From assembly GCA_905221615.1 (NCBI GenBank), contig CAJNDT010005512.1:185818-249817 (forward strand): DNA of 64,000 bases, in the 5' to 3' direction. Positions 20,115 through 29,807 of this stretch are shown piece after piece. This DNA comes from Symbiodinium sp. CCMP2592 (lineage: Eukaryota > Sar > Dinophyceae > Suessiales > Symbiodiniaceae). Position numbers and translations under genes: made by a program. Each line of letters starts with the position of its first letter. The stretch's first letter is position 1. The notes under the pieces were generated by a model. It was not told where the DNA came from and did not search any database. It was given only the letters and a program-made list of their open reading frames with translations.

Positions 20115-23100
20115 CTACCACCATGTTCCTTGGCAGTAAAATAATCGGTAAATCTCTGTTGAGACATCAATTCCAAGGAAGGCTACCGCTGTAGCGGCAT
20201 TCTTAAGGTTGTCTATGATCCACCGAACAGTGAAAGCTTTATGTTGAAGAAGTTCACGGAAGGGTGGATGAATGTCTGTTTCTGGTAAATTTCCTGTTTC
20301 CAGAGCCTTGATAAGCTCATCAGGTTGCGCCGAATGCTTTGTTAATGCATCAGCTAGGCAGTACTTCGAGCTTACATGAGCTAGGTCATCTAAAGATCCA
20401 GAGTTGGATTCCTTACGAAGCATCTGTATAAGATGGTGAGTTTCCTTCTGCTCTGGAAGGTGTGTCGTGCCTGCTGTTGTCACAAGATTGTTCGCATCTG
20501 TTCTGATATGTATAGGTACGGTCTCTGATGAGAGATCTGCCCAAAGTCCCTTGAGGAACAGGCAGGTACCAAAGCAACGCATCAGTGCGTTAAGCTCTGC
20601 CACTGTTGTGGACATTGTGGTTGTCGTAATCTTGTGAGACTCATAATCCACCAGGCTACCTCTCGAGGATGTTTCCTTAATAGAGGATTCAGAGAAATCG
20701 TTCTTCTTGGAAGAAGCAGCTGCTGCTGATTGTTTCATTCCCTTTAGCTTTGGATTTCGATCTTCAGCAAGGAAAATAACATGTGCTCTCTGAGATGATT
20801 TGTCATCATTGTTCCTGTAGGAAGCATCAGGGTAACCGAGGATTCTGAGATTTCCTTTCAGCGGCCAAAAACGCAATTCTACTTCGGTAGACTTCAAAAT
20901 CCTAACAAGCTTGTTCAATTCTCGAATATCACCGATAGTAGGCTTGGCAGCCTTGCTCGCACACCGACTGAAGCGATAACAGATGTGAGCTTGAGTCCGG
21001 CTTTGTAGCCAGTTGATCTGTCCTAAAACACTTCTATAAGCAGTGTGCTGCTGTGGTGTGCATTGTTGCTCATTGTTGAGCTTCTTATCAAAAACAATTT
21101 CTTCTAGAGCTTCAACAGCTAGGTTCTGATTTACTGAGATATGTGCTGGCACTGATGCTGTAGCATCCTTCCAGACTAATCTCTGTCCTACAAACATGAT
21201 ATCATTCGTGTCTTCAGAACCTACTGCAAACTCCTTTTTGATCGATTCAATCACGGCCTTACGAAAGGTGTCATCACCGGCCATGCACAGGTCATCTACA
21301 TGCAAACAGACTACTCCATGTACCTGTCTACCCTTGGCATTGTTGCCTGCTATGGGATCTAGGAGATAGTCAATCGCTGATTCCATGGTCTTTGGCTGAG
21401 ACTTCTTGAGCTCAGCATCTGCTGTTGCAGACTTCTTACCATACAGAACATATGTACAGCGATCCGCACGGGTTGGCACCAGGCCATAAGACAGGAGTGC
21501 CTTATCAACGATGTTCCACCATCTTCGAGGTGCATCGTTAAGTCCATAAGCGGGTTTCTTCATCCTCGCTGCAATGTAGGGAGGATAACCTGCTTCAGGA
21601 GGAATCTGACAGATTATGTCTCTCGACTCATCATAGGCTTCACCCTGCAGGAAAGCAGTCTTTAGGTCGATGTGTGTCAGATTCCACAGCTTGTTAGCTG
21701 CTAGTTGAATCGCTAAGCGGAAACCTGGGCGACTCGCAGCAGGACTATCAGTTTGCTGAATGTCCTTCTGTCGATCCTGGAAACCTCTCAGGACCCATCG
21801 GGCCTTGCACTTAAGGAAGTTTCCGTCCTTGTCTCTTTTTAGAGTCAGGACCCATCGACCAGTGACATAATTTCGGATGTTTCCGAGTTTCCGTGTATCG
21901 ACGAGCTCAAAGACATCATTGTCTAGCCAGCTCTGATATTCTGCTGCTTTCGCTTCATCAAACTGTTTCTTCATCTCACGCTTTTCCTTGGCAGTTGCCT
22001 CCTTCCGTTGTGCCTTCTGGGTCAGATTCGCTGAGTTCCTGGGGGAACTTAGGGATAAGGCCTTGTCCTCTTCCGTGAGAAGATCGTACTCTTCACGAAT
22101 GTCAGATCGGAACCTTTTGGTGGGTTTATACCGTGTTCGGTCTGACCTCACTCTTGATGTTACCTCTCTGATGTCTACGGGTCCGCCATGCATGTACCGA
22201 GGCATGGAGAAAGAACCTGTGTTACTGCACAGTTTCTGTTCTTCTGTGAGAAGGACCCAGTCCTTCTCATCTACGACCAAGTCACCTTCCTCATCAGAGT
22301 AATACCTTGTGTTTTCTGACTCGGCATCGCTCTCCGGTTCTGGTGAACCAGAAGTGTGAGGAGGAGCGGACGGTTGTCCGGGGTCGTCTGGGACCAGTTC
22401 TTCTTCAGTGTCTTCTTCATCTTGTTGTAACGGAAGAATGGGTCCCTGTGGATGTGCCTTCGGTTTAGGTTTTGGTGTCGGCACCTGTGAAGGTGATTTC
22501 TGTTTGTGCGGCGAAACTTTCCTTTCCGATGAAGACCTTGGCGACACATCACCCCCCAGACGCCGAGGAGACGGAACGCGAGGAGGCGGATGCACGCGAG
22601 GCTTAGCCCGAGCAGGAGCCACGGGCTCATCGGAGGAAACGGCCGGTAGTCGCGGTGGAGGTATGGGAGGAGGAGGACGCGACGGCGGCGTGCCGGGAGG
22701 CATCGGCTGATCTGGTTCCGGCATAGAGACATCGTCAGATGTGATCCGTGAGCGATTAGTGCTCATTGGTTCTGACGGGTCTGACGGCGAAACCTCTTCG
22801 TCCGACATGATTACATCCGGCGGTGTTCGCACGGACGGTGAAGTCTTGCCGCCTGTCATCTGGAATAGCACCCCCGAGAAGGTTGATGGGTGTACCTTGT
22901 TCCAGGAAACCTGGTGCGGCAAGCAACACGTCATAGTCGAATTGGGCTTCTTCTTGTTCCAAAAGACAAGAACGCCATCAGTTACACTGGTGAGTGCTTT
23001 GACTGTTCCAAATGTACCTCTGTATAGAGTACACTGTTCGAAACCAGACCCTGGTAAGAGTCTTGATCTAAGGCGAGTAATGTCTGACACCAAGGCATCA

Positions 23101-26100
23101 AGGGACGGTGATGGTTTGGAATGATGCAATGGTAATTCAGTTTTACTCGATAAAGAATTTACTCTAGCAACAAGTGATCTGATTTTCGGATCTTGCAGGA
23201 GTTTTGAATCCTTGAGAGGATTTGTTGTCAAAAGTGAATACTCCTGATCAAGAAGTTCCGAAAGTCCCTGGAGGCATTCATCTCCAGAGTATTCTAGTAT
23301 GTCTGTGACCAAAGACAGATGAGATGCATACGCATCTCGCTTCAGGAATCTTGCCAAACACGAGGCAAAGGTCTCACAGAATTCATAAGGATACACTTGT
23401 GCGAGTTTCGTTTTAAGACCGTAGCCTTGAATACCCTTTTCGTCTCCTGGTGGAGATGTTGGAGATTTCGTTTTGGCAGAATGCCTCTGGAGAGGAATTA
23501 AAACTTGCGGTGGCAAGTTGTGCATAAAAATCGAGGATTTCGATTCATAGTATCCTGTTGGATCTTTCATGCCATAGGCCTGTAGGTTACAGACCTCATA
23601 GCTGATCTTATGATTAGAAAACAGGCGTTTTGCTTCTGGTGAAGACCAGAGCCTGCTGTAGTATGGGTTCTCAAGAACAAAGTAACGTCCGAGCTTCATT
23701 TGGTGGTCTGCGACCGATTCACAGAATTTTAAAACAGAAAGTCTCTTGGCAGAGCCTTTCTTCCACTGTGAGTACCAGCTAGACCACTGAGAATGGTCGG
23801 GTGACATAACAATAATAGTAGGTTCTTGTTCCTTGATGATCCTAAGAAGATTGGAGCGACCTTGCGGTTGCTCAAGATCTAGACCGCTACGCAAATCGAC
23901 TGGCTGACCTACTCGCAGACCTGACAGGGCAGCTTTGTGACTCATGCGGGGAGATCCGCCGTAGAGTTCTAGGAAGTCAATCTTCCCAGTGCTGGTGACC
24001 TGCCAGTGACACTCTTGATGTGGAACCGTTAGGTCTGTCGACTGCAGGGAAGCATCGAAGGTGACCATGCAACTTGCGTGGTCAGAACCTTCTGACGTCA
24101 GAGTTTCCTCATCAGGCGCGAGAGGAATCTCCACATCAGATGTTATGTCATAATTTTTCCTCAGTTTTGAGATATTGACGCGGACGATGCGTGTTCCAAG
24201 ATCCACACCTACCATGGATCCTCCGAGTTCGGAGATCACCTTTCCTTTTAGCCAAGATCCATGTTTGGACCCAGTGGATCCAATCTTAGACTTATCTTCT
24301 GACCAGTAGAAAACCTTATCTCCCAAAGAGAAAGGTCCTTGGGTCATTGACAGTCTGGCTGCAAGATCTCTACGCAGATCATCAGATTGGCGTGCCTCTT
24401 GGTAAGCCCTGTTGGCAAGCTCCTTAATGGCTCTCGCAGTGACTTCCGTATCAGTTGGATTACCTGTCAACTGATTGGGATCAGCGTTCTCTGGTGTTAT
24501 AACATCTCGAGGACGCCTTCCAAAGGCCATTTCTAAAGGAGTAACTCCTCCGTAGGTAATCGAAGAGTTTCTTGCCAAACATGCTTGGCGAACGAGGTTG
24601 CCATACTTCATGGTGATTCCGTTATACTGCGGGTCACCATCCTTCAGGATCTGAAGTATGAGCTTAATCTGATGCTTCAGCAATCTTACAGCAGCTTCGG
24701 CCCTGTTGGGCCATGGTGTTCCAGGTCCTGTTGCTACAGGCTTGATATTCTGCCGATTGTAATAAGCCTCCATTTTTGGAGTCATGAATGCTTGATCTCC
24801 AACTACAACCTTTGGGTTGATCTGAAATTTCTCAAAGTAGTCATTCATAATCGACATTGTAGTATGTTCTTCTTTATCCTGGACTACTTCGGCAGTCAAC
24901 AAGTTTGTTGCTCCATCATAGAGAATAAGAAATACTAAGCGACTATCCTTGCCGGGAATTGGAAGCTCACCGTGATCTACGAAGGTGAGATCACCGAAAG
25001 TCTCTGATCTTAAACCAGAAATCTTCGCTCTTGAAGGAGCTCTCACATGTTCCTGGCAGGCTGAACACTTTTTGACCAGTTGGTCATATAGCTCGTATAT
25101 CTCCTTTGGGATCTGTAAGGCTTTTGTGCGTCGCTTGAACTGATCCGTACTCATATGACGGTGCTTAAGGTGAAGCTTATAGAGTTCTACAGGGTCCTTA
25201 AGCTTCTCATGAATCCTGCGAAGAGCAATGGGAAGAGATGGCGATGGTTCTGCGACAATCTCTTCACCTGTAGGTGAGTCTGTACCAGGAGCCGGGTATT
25301 CTCTTGACTCAAGTGGTCTTACCTCCGTCCCGTCATCAGCTCCTGGGACCTTAGACTTCTCTTCAACAGGAGGTTTAACCGCATATTTGCGGGATTTCTT
25401 CAGAAGGTTTTTAAGACCCTTTGGAGTCTTTATCTTCGCAGGTGGGACCTCAAGTCTTTCTTCTTCTGGAGGTTCATGTGGTGCAGAGGATTCTGCAGGT
25501 TTGTCCCTAGAGCCTGATGATGGTTCCGATGGTCCGGAAGGCTCAGGAGCATCACCAGATGGTTCTGGTGGATCAAGTTTCTTGGCAGATGATTCTGCCG
25601 GATCAGATGGAAGAGGCTTCTTTTTACCTGAAATCCTCTTCGGTGGTGGATCAGCTGCTCCCTCAGGTGCTTTGTCGCAACCCTTGAGGTACGTGTGAGC
25701 CCTTTTCTGTCCGGCACAGGCTGGACAGCGACCTTCCGGTATCCTAGTATAAGGCTTATTGGCTCCTAGAGCAGTCTCCGTCGCACTGAACGACGTACCT
25801 GACTTAGGGAGATACTTCCTGGTGGAAGTGAAGCCTAGAAGGTCCAATACCAAATGGTTATTGGTACTAATCGGAAGAGGGGTTTTATACAAACCGAAAG
25901 CTTCACACGTTGCTAGGTCAGCTGTGGGACTACACTCGAGGGTCATTCTTAAATTCCTCATCTGTTCGATGGAAAACAAAATGGGGACTCTCCCCTGATC
26001 CAAAACTTCTATGGTTGTATCTCTTCTTGGAGTTGTGTTGAACCATAGAGTTACACGCTCCTTGATAAGAGCTGTTTCACTATCTGCGAAAGAGAACTTC

Positions 26101-27983
26101 GTGTTCGAAGGTGAAAAAGTGAAATCAATCATGCCTGGGGCACGTTGCTTCACGGCCTTGATAAGCCTGTTCACCGCATAGCGGGAACCCATAGCCCTAG
26201 TACAACCAGAGTCAAGTATGACAAAGGTAGGGCTCTTATCAAGATTGATCCGCTCTGTGAGAGCAGATAGGACGGTGTGCTGCAACGGAAACACTGCTGT
26301 TGCAGTCTCCACACCTTGCCCCTCGGATGGTTCAGAGACCTGGGGCACGTAACTCACTGATGAGTTGTACACGGGTTCTTGGTGCGCGCTCGGATCTGTG
26401 CCTCTACCTGATGATCCTGCTTGATTTCTTCTCTTCTTTCTCCGTGTTTTTCTTCGTGAGGCTTGTGATGCATAGTATGTATAAGACGTTTGATCGTCAT
26501 AAGCGGCATAATTCCAACTGGAGTCAGTATAATAACTGTCCTCATACCATGAATCCCAGCTCGGTGCGGTGGAACTTTCATAGGCCTGTGGAGATCCAGT
26601 TTGGTCTCCTTGTAAGGAGGCAGACTTAGCTGTATCCTTACCTTTGCCTTTTGCCTTTGCGCCTTTGAAGGAGCTTCCTTTATCTCCTTTGTCCTTTCCT
26701 TTTCCTTTGCCTTTTCCACCTTTTCCTTTTTCCTTTCCTTTACCTTTACCGAAATAGCTGGAATCAGTTGGATCATGTTCTGCCTGGTTGGCTCTCCCTT
26801 TTCCGCGGTATGACCTAAAACGGCCACGTCCTTTTCGCTTGCCACCCTTTGCTCTTCCCGGTGATCCGGGACGCATTCTTGGTCTTCTTCCCTTTTTGAA
26901 TCTCCTTGCAACGAAGGCTTCATGGTCGTCAACTGTCCAGAAGACAGCTTCTTCATCCTCGGCGGCAAGAAAGCCTTCCTCAAGGGTGTCTTCGTCTTGG
27001 AGCCAGAATCCATCGACTCCGTCGTATTCACCCTGATCGAGGATGAGGAAGTTTCGACCTCCGCGTTTGCGGCGTTGGTCTCTCCTTCCATGGCGGTCCT
27101 TCTTGTGAGAAGAGTGCCGAATGTTGGGATCCTGCAGACCAGTTCTGGTCGTTGAGAACTGATCGAACATGGTCTGCCGTACCACAGGGTACGTATAGGT
27201 CTCAATTCGGTGACCTTGGTTGGTCAATGCTGTTACCAACCTCTCACGTTGCATCTCATTTAGGTCGGACTGCACTAGGAAGAGAAGAGCTAGGAGATTA
27301 TCATTCAGAGGAAACGCTCTTCGATGATTGTCAAGGCGTTCCTTGTTCCATGTTTCGAAATAGCGTGCGGCGTATGTGTCTCTCTCGGCTGCTTCCTGTA
27401 GGCCCAGGAAGGTTCGGTCTGCCTGCACAGCTTGCATGAAATCTGGATGGGCATCTTCCAGAGCTATCTCTGGTAAGAGATCCATCCATGAGTTTTTCAC
27501 GCGCTGTAGCACGATCTCAAACTTAGCAATCCAAGTCACAAAGTCTTGGTTGCCCTTCCATGCCTTGAATAGGCCGAGGAAACGCCACAGGAAAACGTAC
27601 TGTTCTCCTTTCACGAAAAATGGACGCATCTTCTTCTTGAAGTAATCTACTCCATCTGGGGCTGCAAGCCTTTCTCGGTTCAGTGATTCCTTTTGTACTG
27701 CGGCCAATCCGGAGAGCCTCGTCTTGAGAGACGGACCTCTTTTGGTGTCATCCAGCGTTGTTATGTCGCACCAGTCGTCAATCAACTGTTCATACTCAAA
27801 CCACGAGGTGGTGCCATCATAGGCAGGCGCGATCTTGGGCGTTATGCCTAATGATGCAAGCATGCGGTCAGATGTTGCATATGACTGTGCGACATAAGTA
27901 GCTGGACCTTGGGAGGTCTCTTCGTTCTCATATCCCCCGGAGGATTGGGAACTGCCGTCGGCTTCGCTATGCGAGCTCGACAT
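20115..27983 (-). CDS. Ty1/copia gag-pol polyprotein, intact, with methyltransferase-like insert
   Basis: The ATG at 27983 (MSSSHSEADGSSQSS) gives 2622 residues; a longer in-frame start would be TTG. Domains by approximate residue: gag 30-330; Lys-Gly-rich basic region 370-450; aspartic protease 590 (ILDSGCT); CPAC...H...C cluster 750; gag-pre-integrase HHCC 935-980 (LHLKHRH, CSAC); integrase 1000-1110 with acidic residues in FVDHGEL, VVGDQAF and NRAEAAVRLLK; methyltransferase-like domain 1335-1545; a Pro/Ser linker; reverse transcriptase from about 2040 with HIDLKTAFLQG (2103) and HVDD (2231) in place of YVDD; RNase H 2380-2500 (YPDASYRN, AELNALMR, RTDANN). The classical CCHC zinc knuckle is not seen in gag. 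No stop or frameshift occurs over 7.9 kb, which argues for recent activity. Confidence 0.97.
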   Translation of the reverse strand: MSSSHSEADGSSQSSGGYENEETSQGPATYVAQSYATSDRMLASLGITPKIAPAYDGTTSWFEYEQLIDDWCDITTLDDTKRGPSLKTRLSGLAAVQKESLNRERLAAPDGVDYFKKKMRPFFVKGEQYVFLWRFLGLFKAWKGNQDFVTWIAKFEIVLQRVKNSWMDLLPEIALEDAHPDFMQAVQADRTFLGLQEAAERDTYAARYFETWNKERLDNHRRAFPLNDNLLALLFLVQSDLNEMQRERLVTALTNQGHRIETYTYPVVRQTMFDQFSTTRTGLQDPNIRHSSHKKDRHGRRDQRRKRGGRNFLILDQGEYDGVDGFWLQDEDTLEEGFLAAEDEEAVFWTVDDHEAFVARRFKKGRRPRMRPGSPGRAKGGKRKGRGRFRSYRGKGRANQAEHDPTDSSYFGKGKGKEKGKGGKGKGKGKDKGDKGSSFKGAKAKGKGKDTAKSASLQGDQTGSPQAYESSTAPSWDSWYEDSYYTDSSWNYAAYDDQTSYTYYASQASRRKTRRKKRRNQAGSSGRGTDPSAHQEPVYNSSVSYVPQVSEPSEGQGVETATAVFPLQHTVLSALTERINLDKSPTFVILDSGCTRAMGSRYAVNRLIKAVKQRAPGMIDFTFSPSNTKFSFADSETALIKERVTLWFNTTPRRDTTIEVLDQGRVPILFSIEQMRNLRMTLECSPTADLATCEAFGLYKTPLPISTNNHLVLDLLGFTSTRKYLPKSGTSFSATETALGANKPYTRIPEGRCPACAGQKRAHTYLKGCDKAPEGAADPPPKRISGKKKPLPSDPAESSAKKLDPPEPSGDAPEPSGPSEPSSGSRDKPAESSAPHEPPEEERLEVPPAKIKTPKGLKNLLKKSRKYAVKPPVEEKSKVPGADDGTEVRPLESREYPAPGTDSPTGEEIVAEPSPSLPIALRRIHEKLKDPVELYKLHLKHRHMSTDQFKRRTKALQIPKEIYELYDQLVKKCSACQEHVRAPSRAKISGLRSETFGDLTFVDHGELPIPGKDSRLVFLILYDGATNLLTAEVVQDKEEHTTMSIMNDYFEKFQINPKVVVGDQAFMTPKMEAYYNRQNIKPVATGPGTPWPNRAEAAVRLLKHQIKLILQILKDGDPQYNGITMKYGNLVRQACLARNSSITYGGVTPLEMAFGRRPRDVITPENADPNQLTGNPTDTEVTARAIKELANRAYQEARQSDDLRRDLAARLSMTQGPFSLGDKVFYWSEDKSKIGSTGSKHGSWLKGKVISELGGSMVGVDLGTRIVRVNISKLRKNYDITSDVEIPLAPDEETLTSEGSDHASCMVTFDASLQSTDLTVPHQECHWQVTSTGKIDFLELYGGSPRMSHKAALSGLRVGQPVDLRSGLDLEQPQGRSNLLRIIKEQEPTIIVMSPDHSQWSSWYSQWKKGSAKRLSVLKFCESVADHQMKLGRYFVLENPYYSRLWSSPEAKRLFSNHKISYEVCNLQAYGMKDPTGYYESKSSIFMHNLPPQVLIPLQRHSAKTKSPTSPPGDEKGIQGYGLKTKLAQVYPYEFCETFASCLARFLKRDAYASHLSLVTDILEYSGDECLQGLSELLDQEYSLLTTNPLKDSKLLQDPKIRSLVARVNSLSSKTELPLHHSKPSPSLDALVSDITRLRSRLLPGSGFEQCTLYRGTFGTVKALTSVTDGVLVFWNKKKPNSTMTCCLPHQVSWNKVHPSTFSGVLFQMTGGKTSPSVRTPPDVIMSDEEVSPSDPSEPMSTNRSRITSDDVSMPEPDQPMPPGTPPSRPPPPIPPPRLPAVSSDEPVAPARAKPRVHPPPRVPSPRRLGGDVSPRSSSERKVSPHKQKSPSQVPTPKPKPKAHPQGPILPLQQDEEDTEEELVPDDPGQPSAPPHTSGSPEPESDAESENTRYYSDEEGDLVVDEKDWVLLTEEQKLCSNTGSFSMPRYMHGGPVDIREVTSRVRSDRTRYKPTKRFRSDIREEYDLLTEEDKALSLSSPRNSANLTQKAQRKEATAKEKREMKKQFDEAKAAEYQSWLDNDVFELVDTRKLGNIRNYVTGRWVLTLKRDKDGNFLKCKARWVLRGFQDRQKDIQQTDSPAASRPGFRLAIQLAANKLWNLTHIDLKTAFLQGEAYDESRDIICQIPPEAGYPPYIAARMKKPAYGLNDAPRRWWNIVDKALLSYGLVPTRADRCTYVLYGKKSATADAELKKSQPKTMESAIDYLLDPIAGNNAKGRQVHGVVCLHVDDLCMAGDDTFRKAVIESIKKEFAVGSEDTNDIMFVGQRLVWKDATASVPAHISVNQNLAVEALEEIVFDKKLNNEQQCTPQQHTAYRSVLGQINWLQSRTQAHICYRFSRCASKAAKPTIGDIRELNKLVRILKSTEVELRFWPLKGNLRILGYPDASYRNNDDKSSQRAHVIFLAEDRNPKLKGMKQSAAAASSKKNDFSESSIKETSSRGSLVDYESHKITTTTMSTTVAELNALMRCFGTCLFLKGLWADLSSETVPIHIRTDANNLVTTAGTTHLPEQKETHHLIQMLRKESNSGSLDDLAHVSSKYCLADALTKHSAQPDELIKALETGNLPETDIHPPFRELLQHKAFTVRWIIDNLKNAATAVAFLGIDVSTEIYRLFYCQGTWW

Positions 27984-28066
27984 TGTGCTGCCTCTTATCC
28001 GCTTGGTCAAGCGTTCGGCGAGGCCGACCGCTGTAGCGGACTTTGTGAGGCGGGCGGCCCTTTCCG

Positions 28067-28079
28067 GGCTCCGCTACCA
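28067..28079 (-). promoter_or_regulatory. Candidate primer binding site (initiator tRNA-Met type)
   Basis: The minus strand reads TGGTAGCGGAGCC 84 bases upstream of the gag-pol ATG. A binding site for eukaryotic initiator tRNA-Met is TGGTAGCAGAGG in well-known cases, so 10 of the first 12 positions agree and the site starts with the required TGG. Copia elements often use this primer. The LTR end should lie just 5' of it (CACA at 28086-28089 is possible). Confidence 0.45.
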
Positions 28080-28330
28080 GAAAACTGTGCCGATACACCC
28101 ACAAGGAATACTCCTTGTTAGGAGGTGTATGACCAGTTATTCCCTAAGGATCAAAGGGCAGCGCCCTGCACACGGACAGTAGTTGTTTTGTCTTGCTACG
28201 CAAGGAGAGCTTGTCTTGTCTCAATATGGTAAAACCACTGTGAGCCAATGGGCAGCGGAATGTATATGTATGAGCATGCAGCCATTGCTGTAGGTACCTG
28301 TTAGAGCTACCCCTTTAGAGGTTTATGGTT

Positions 28331-28365
28331 TCCCCCCCCCCTCCCCCCCCTCCCCCCCCTCCCCT
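28331..28365. repeat. C-rich homopolymer tract
   Basis: Runs of eight to ten C separated by single T on the plus strand (G-rich on the element's strand). It lies in or beside the expected 5' LTR region and may mark its boundary or be a slippage-prone insertion. Confidence 0.8.
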
Positions 28366-28490
28366 ACCCATTCCTCGCACTTCGTCAACAACCGGGTTTG
28401 ACAGGCCGCCCTAGCATAAAAAAACATCGACTGCCCCCTCACCCTGCCGCTACACAGCCGAGGCGGGCGGCGTAGCGTTAAAATTACTTC

Positions 28491-29150
28491 AGCTACATGG
28501 ATAATTTCGAACGACGTTCATCCTTGGCCACATTCCCGAATGCGCGGGCCGGACCGTCGTCCAGCATTGGCGACCGCGACCCCACCATGGTGCGTACTCT
28601 ACAGCCGCAATTTCGCGGCACTGTTTCATCGGGTACTTTCATCAAGGACCCAAGGTCTTCTTCGCAACTCTGCATGTCGTCATGCTCTCAACTTTGCCGT
28701 CAATGCTACTGTTCACTCACTGTATCTGCGCGGCCTCTGTTTCATGGGTCACACGTCAAGTCTCCATCAAAAGTAGTTTCAGCTACATGGATAACTTCGA
28801 ACGACGTTCATCCTTGGCCACACCGCCCAATGTGCGGGCCCTGCAGGCTGTTGGACCGTCATCTGTTGGACCGTCATCCAGTATCAGCGACGGCGACCCC
28901 ACCAGGGTGTGCACTCTACAGCGGCAATTTCGGGGCACTGCTTCATCGGGCACTCACTCTGCATGTCGTCATGCTCATGCTCTCAACTTTGCTGTCCATG
29001 CTGCGGCTCATCACTGTATCTGCGCGGCATCTGTTTCATGGGTCACACGTCAAGAGTCAAGTGTTCATCAACATTAGCTTCGGCTACATGGATAACTTCG
29101 AACGACGTTCATCCTTGACCACACCGCTATACACGGCTCGCTGCTCGACG
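28491..29150. repeat. 290-300 bp tandem repeat, about 2.3 copies
   Basis: The phrase GCTACATGGATAA.TTCGAACG occurs at 28492, 28782 and 29083, followed each time by ACGTTCATCCTTG.CCACA. The first two units are similar throughout (CAATTTCG.GGCACTG, TGTCGTCATGCTC, TCTGCGCGGC, TTCATGGGTCACACGTCAAG); the third diverges after about 60 bases. Unit length is not a multiple of three, so the plus-strand frame across it changes frame between units and is not likely to be a gene. Its start lies within about 50-150 bases of the presumed retrotransposon edge. Confidence 0.8.
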
Positions 29151-29360
29151 TGCGGCCTCTTGCGTGGGCAACTGTGGTACCACCATCTGGTTGGGTGCAC
29201 TAGTATTCGCAATTATCACACTCGCTGGCCTGCGCACTGCTTCAGCGGATATTATGCATGACCAAAAGCCGCTTGTCAACCATGGTGATAAACATAGACA
29301 ATCATCCAAGGACCTTTCAGCCTTCCAATTCATCGTCCGACTCGTTCCCGGCGAGGTTAT

Positions 29361-29807
29361 CTACAACCATTCTTCAGTCGTAGGTAGCCACGCAGCGACG
29401 CTTCCACAGCTAGCACAAAGGAACAACATAGCCGCTTTGCGGCAGCATGCTCTTTGAATCTCTACTGACAGATCTCTGTGCGGTCGGCCACGGCCGGCTG
29501 CAATGTCGGGCCACTTTTTCGGTTTGCGGTAGATGCAACTCTGCCACAACAAGCCGTACGTAGAGATCATCCTGCCCTCCCAAGCCAGTGTCATGCGAAG
29601 CTCGCAACAAAGTTTAAGGATGCTCCTGCTTGTAGCTAATTGCCGTGAATGTTTCACAATTTTCACACCGTTAGGCAACCAATCAACTGAGCATGACTGC
29701 AGTCTCACAAAATTCGTGCATTCGTCACTGTCGCAGTCGAAAATGAAACTCTGACGGCTGAGGGTCCAGCAGGCGGCAAAGATCGACAAGGGCAACCCTG
29801 GCACCAA
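29361..29807 (-). other. Open frame of 148 codons, unproven
   Basis: A minus-strand frame is open without a recognised domain. It includes FIFDCDSDECTNFVRLQ and an aromatic, basic middle part. A plus-strand frame overlaps part of it. Composition gives no clear preference, and nothing ties it to neighbouring exons. I list it only so that the stretch between the tandem repeat and the microsatellite is described. Confidence 0.15.

Larger units (their letters stand above)
16501..28450 (-). mobile_element. Ty1/copia LTR retrotransposon with extra second ORF (3' end lost in gap)
   Basis: The order protease, gag-pre-integrase, integrase, reverse transcriptase, RNase H on the minus strand is that of Ty1/copia elements. 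The element holds two long frames: gag-pol (20115-27983) and a second frame after pol (16501-19890). A primer-binding-site candidate sits at 28067-28079. The 5' LTR should lie between about 28085 and 28450, but with the 3' end replaced by the assembly gap the two LTRs cannot be compared, so its limits are uncertain. The internal part is intact and likely young. It is inserted in the same orientation as the surrounding genes. Confidence 0.9.

Noticed and set aside
28497..29261. Plus-strand 254-codon frame across the 290-bp repeats
   Set aside because: The repeat unit is not a multiple of three, so the same DNA is read in different frames in each copy. That is not expected for a protein-coding repeat.
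29164..29457. Plus-strand 97-codon frame that looks like a signal-peptide protein
   Set aside because: Its first codon is GTG, there is no ATG, it is on the opposite strand to all supported genes, and it overlaps another open frame. The hydrophobic start is probably coincidental.
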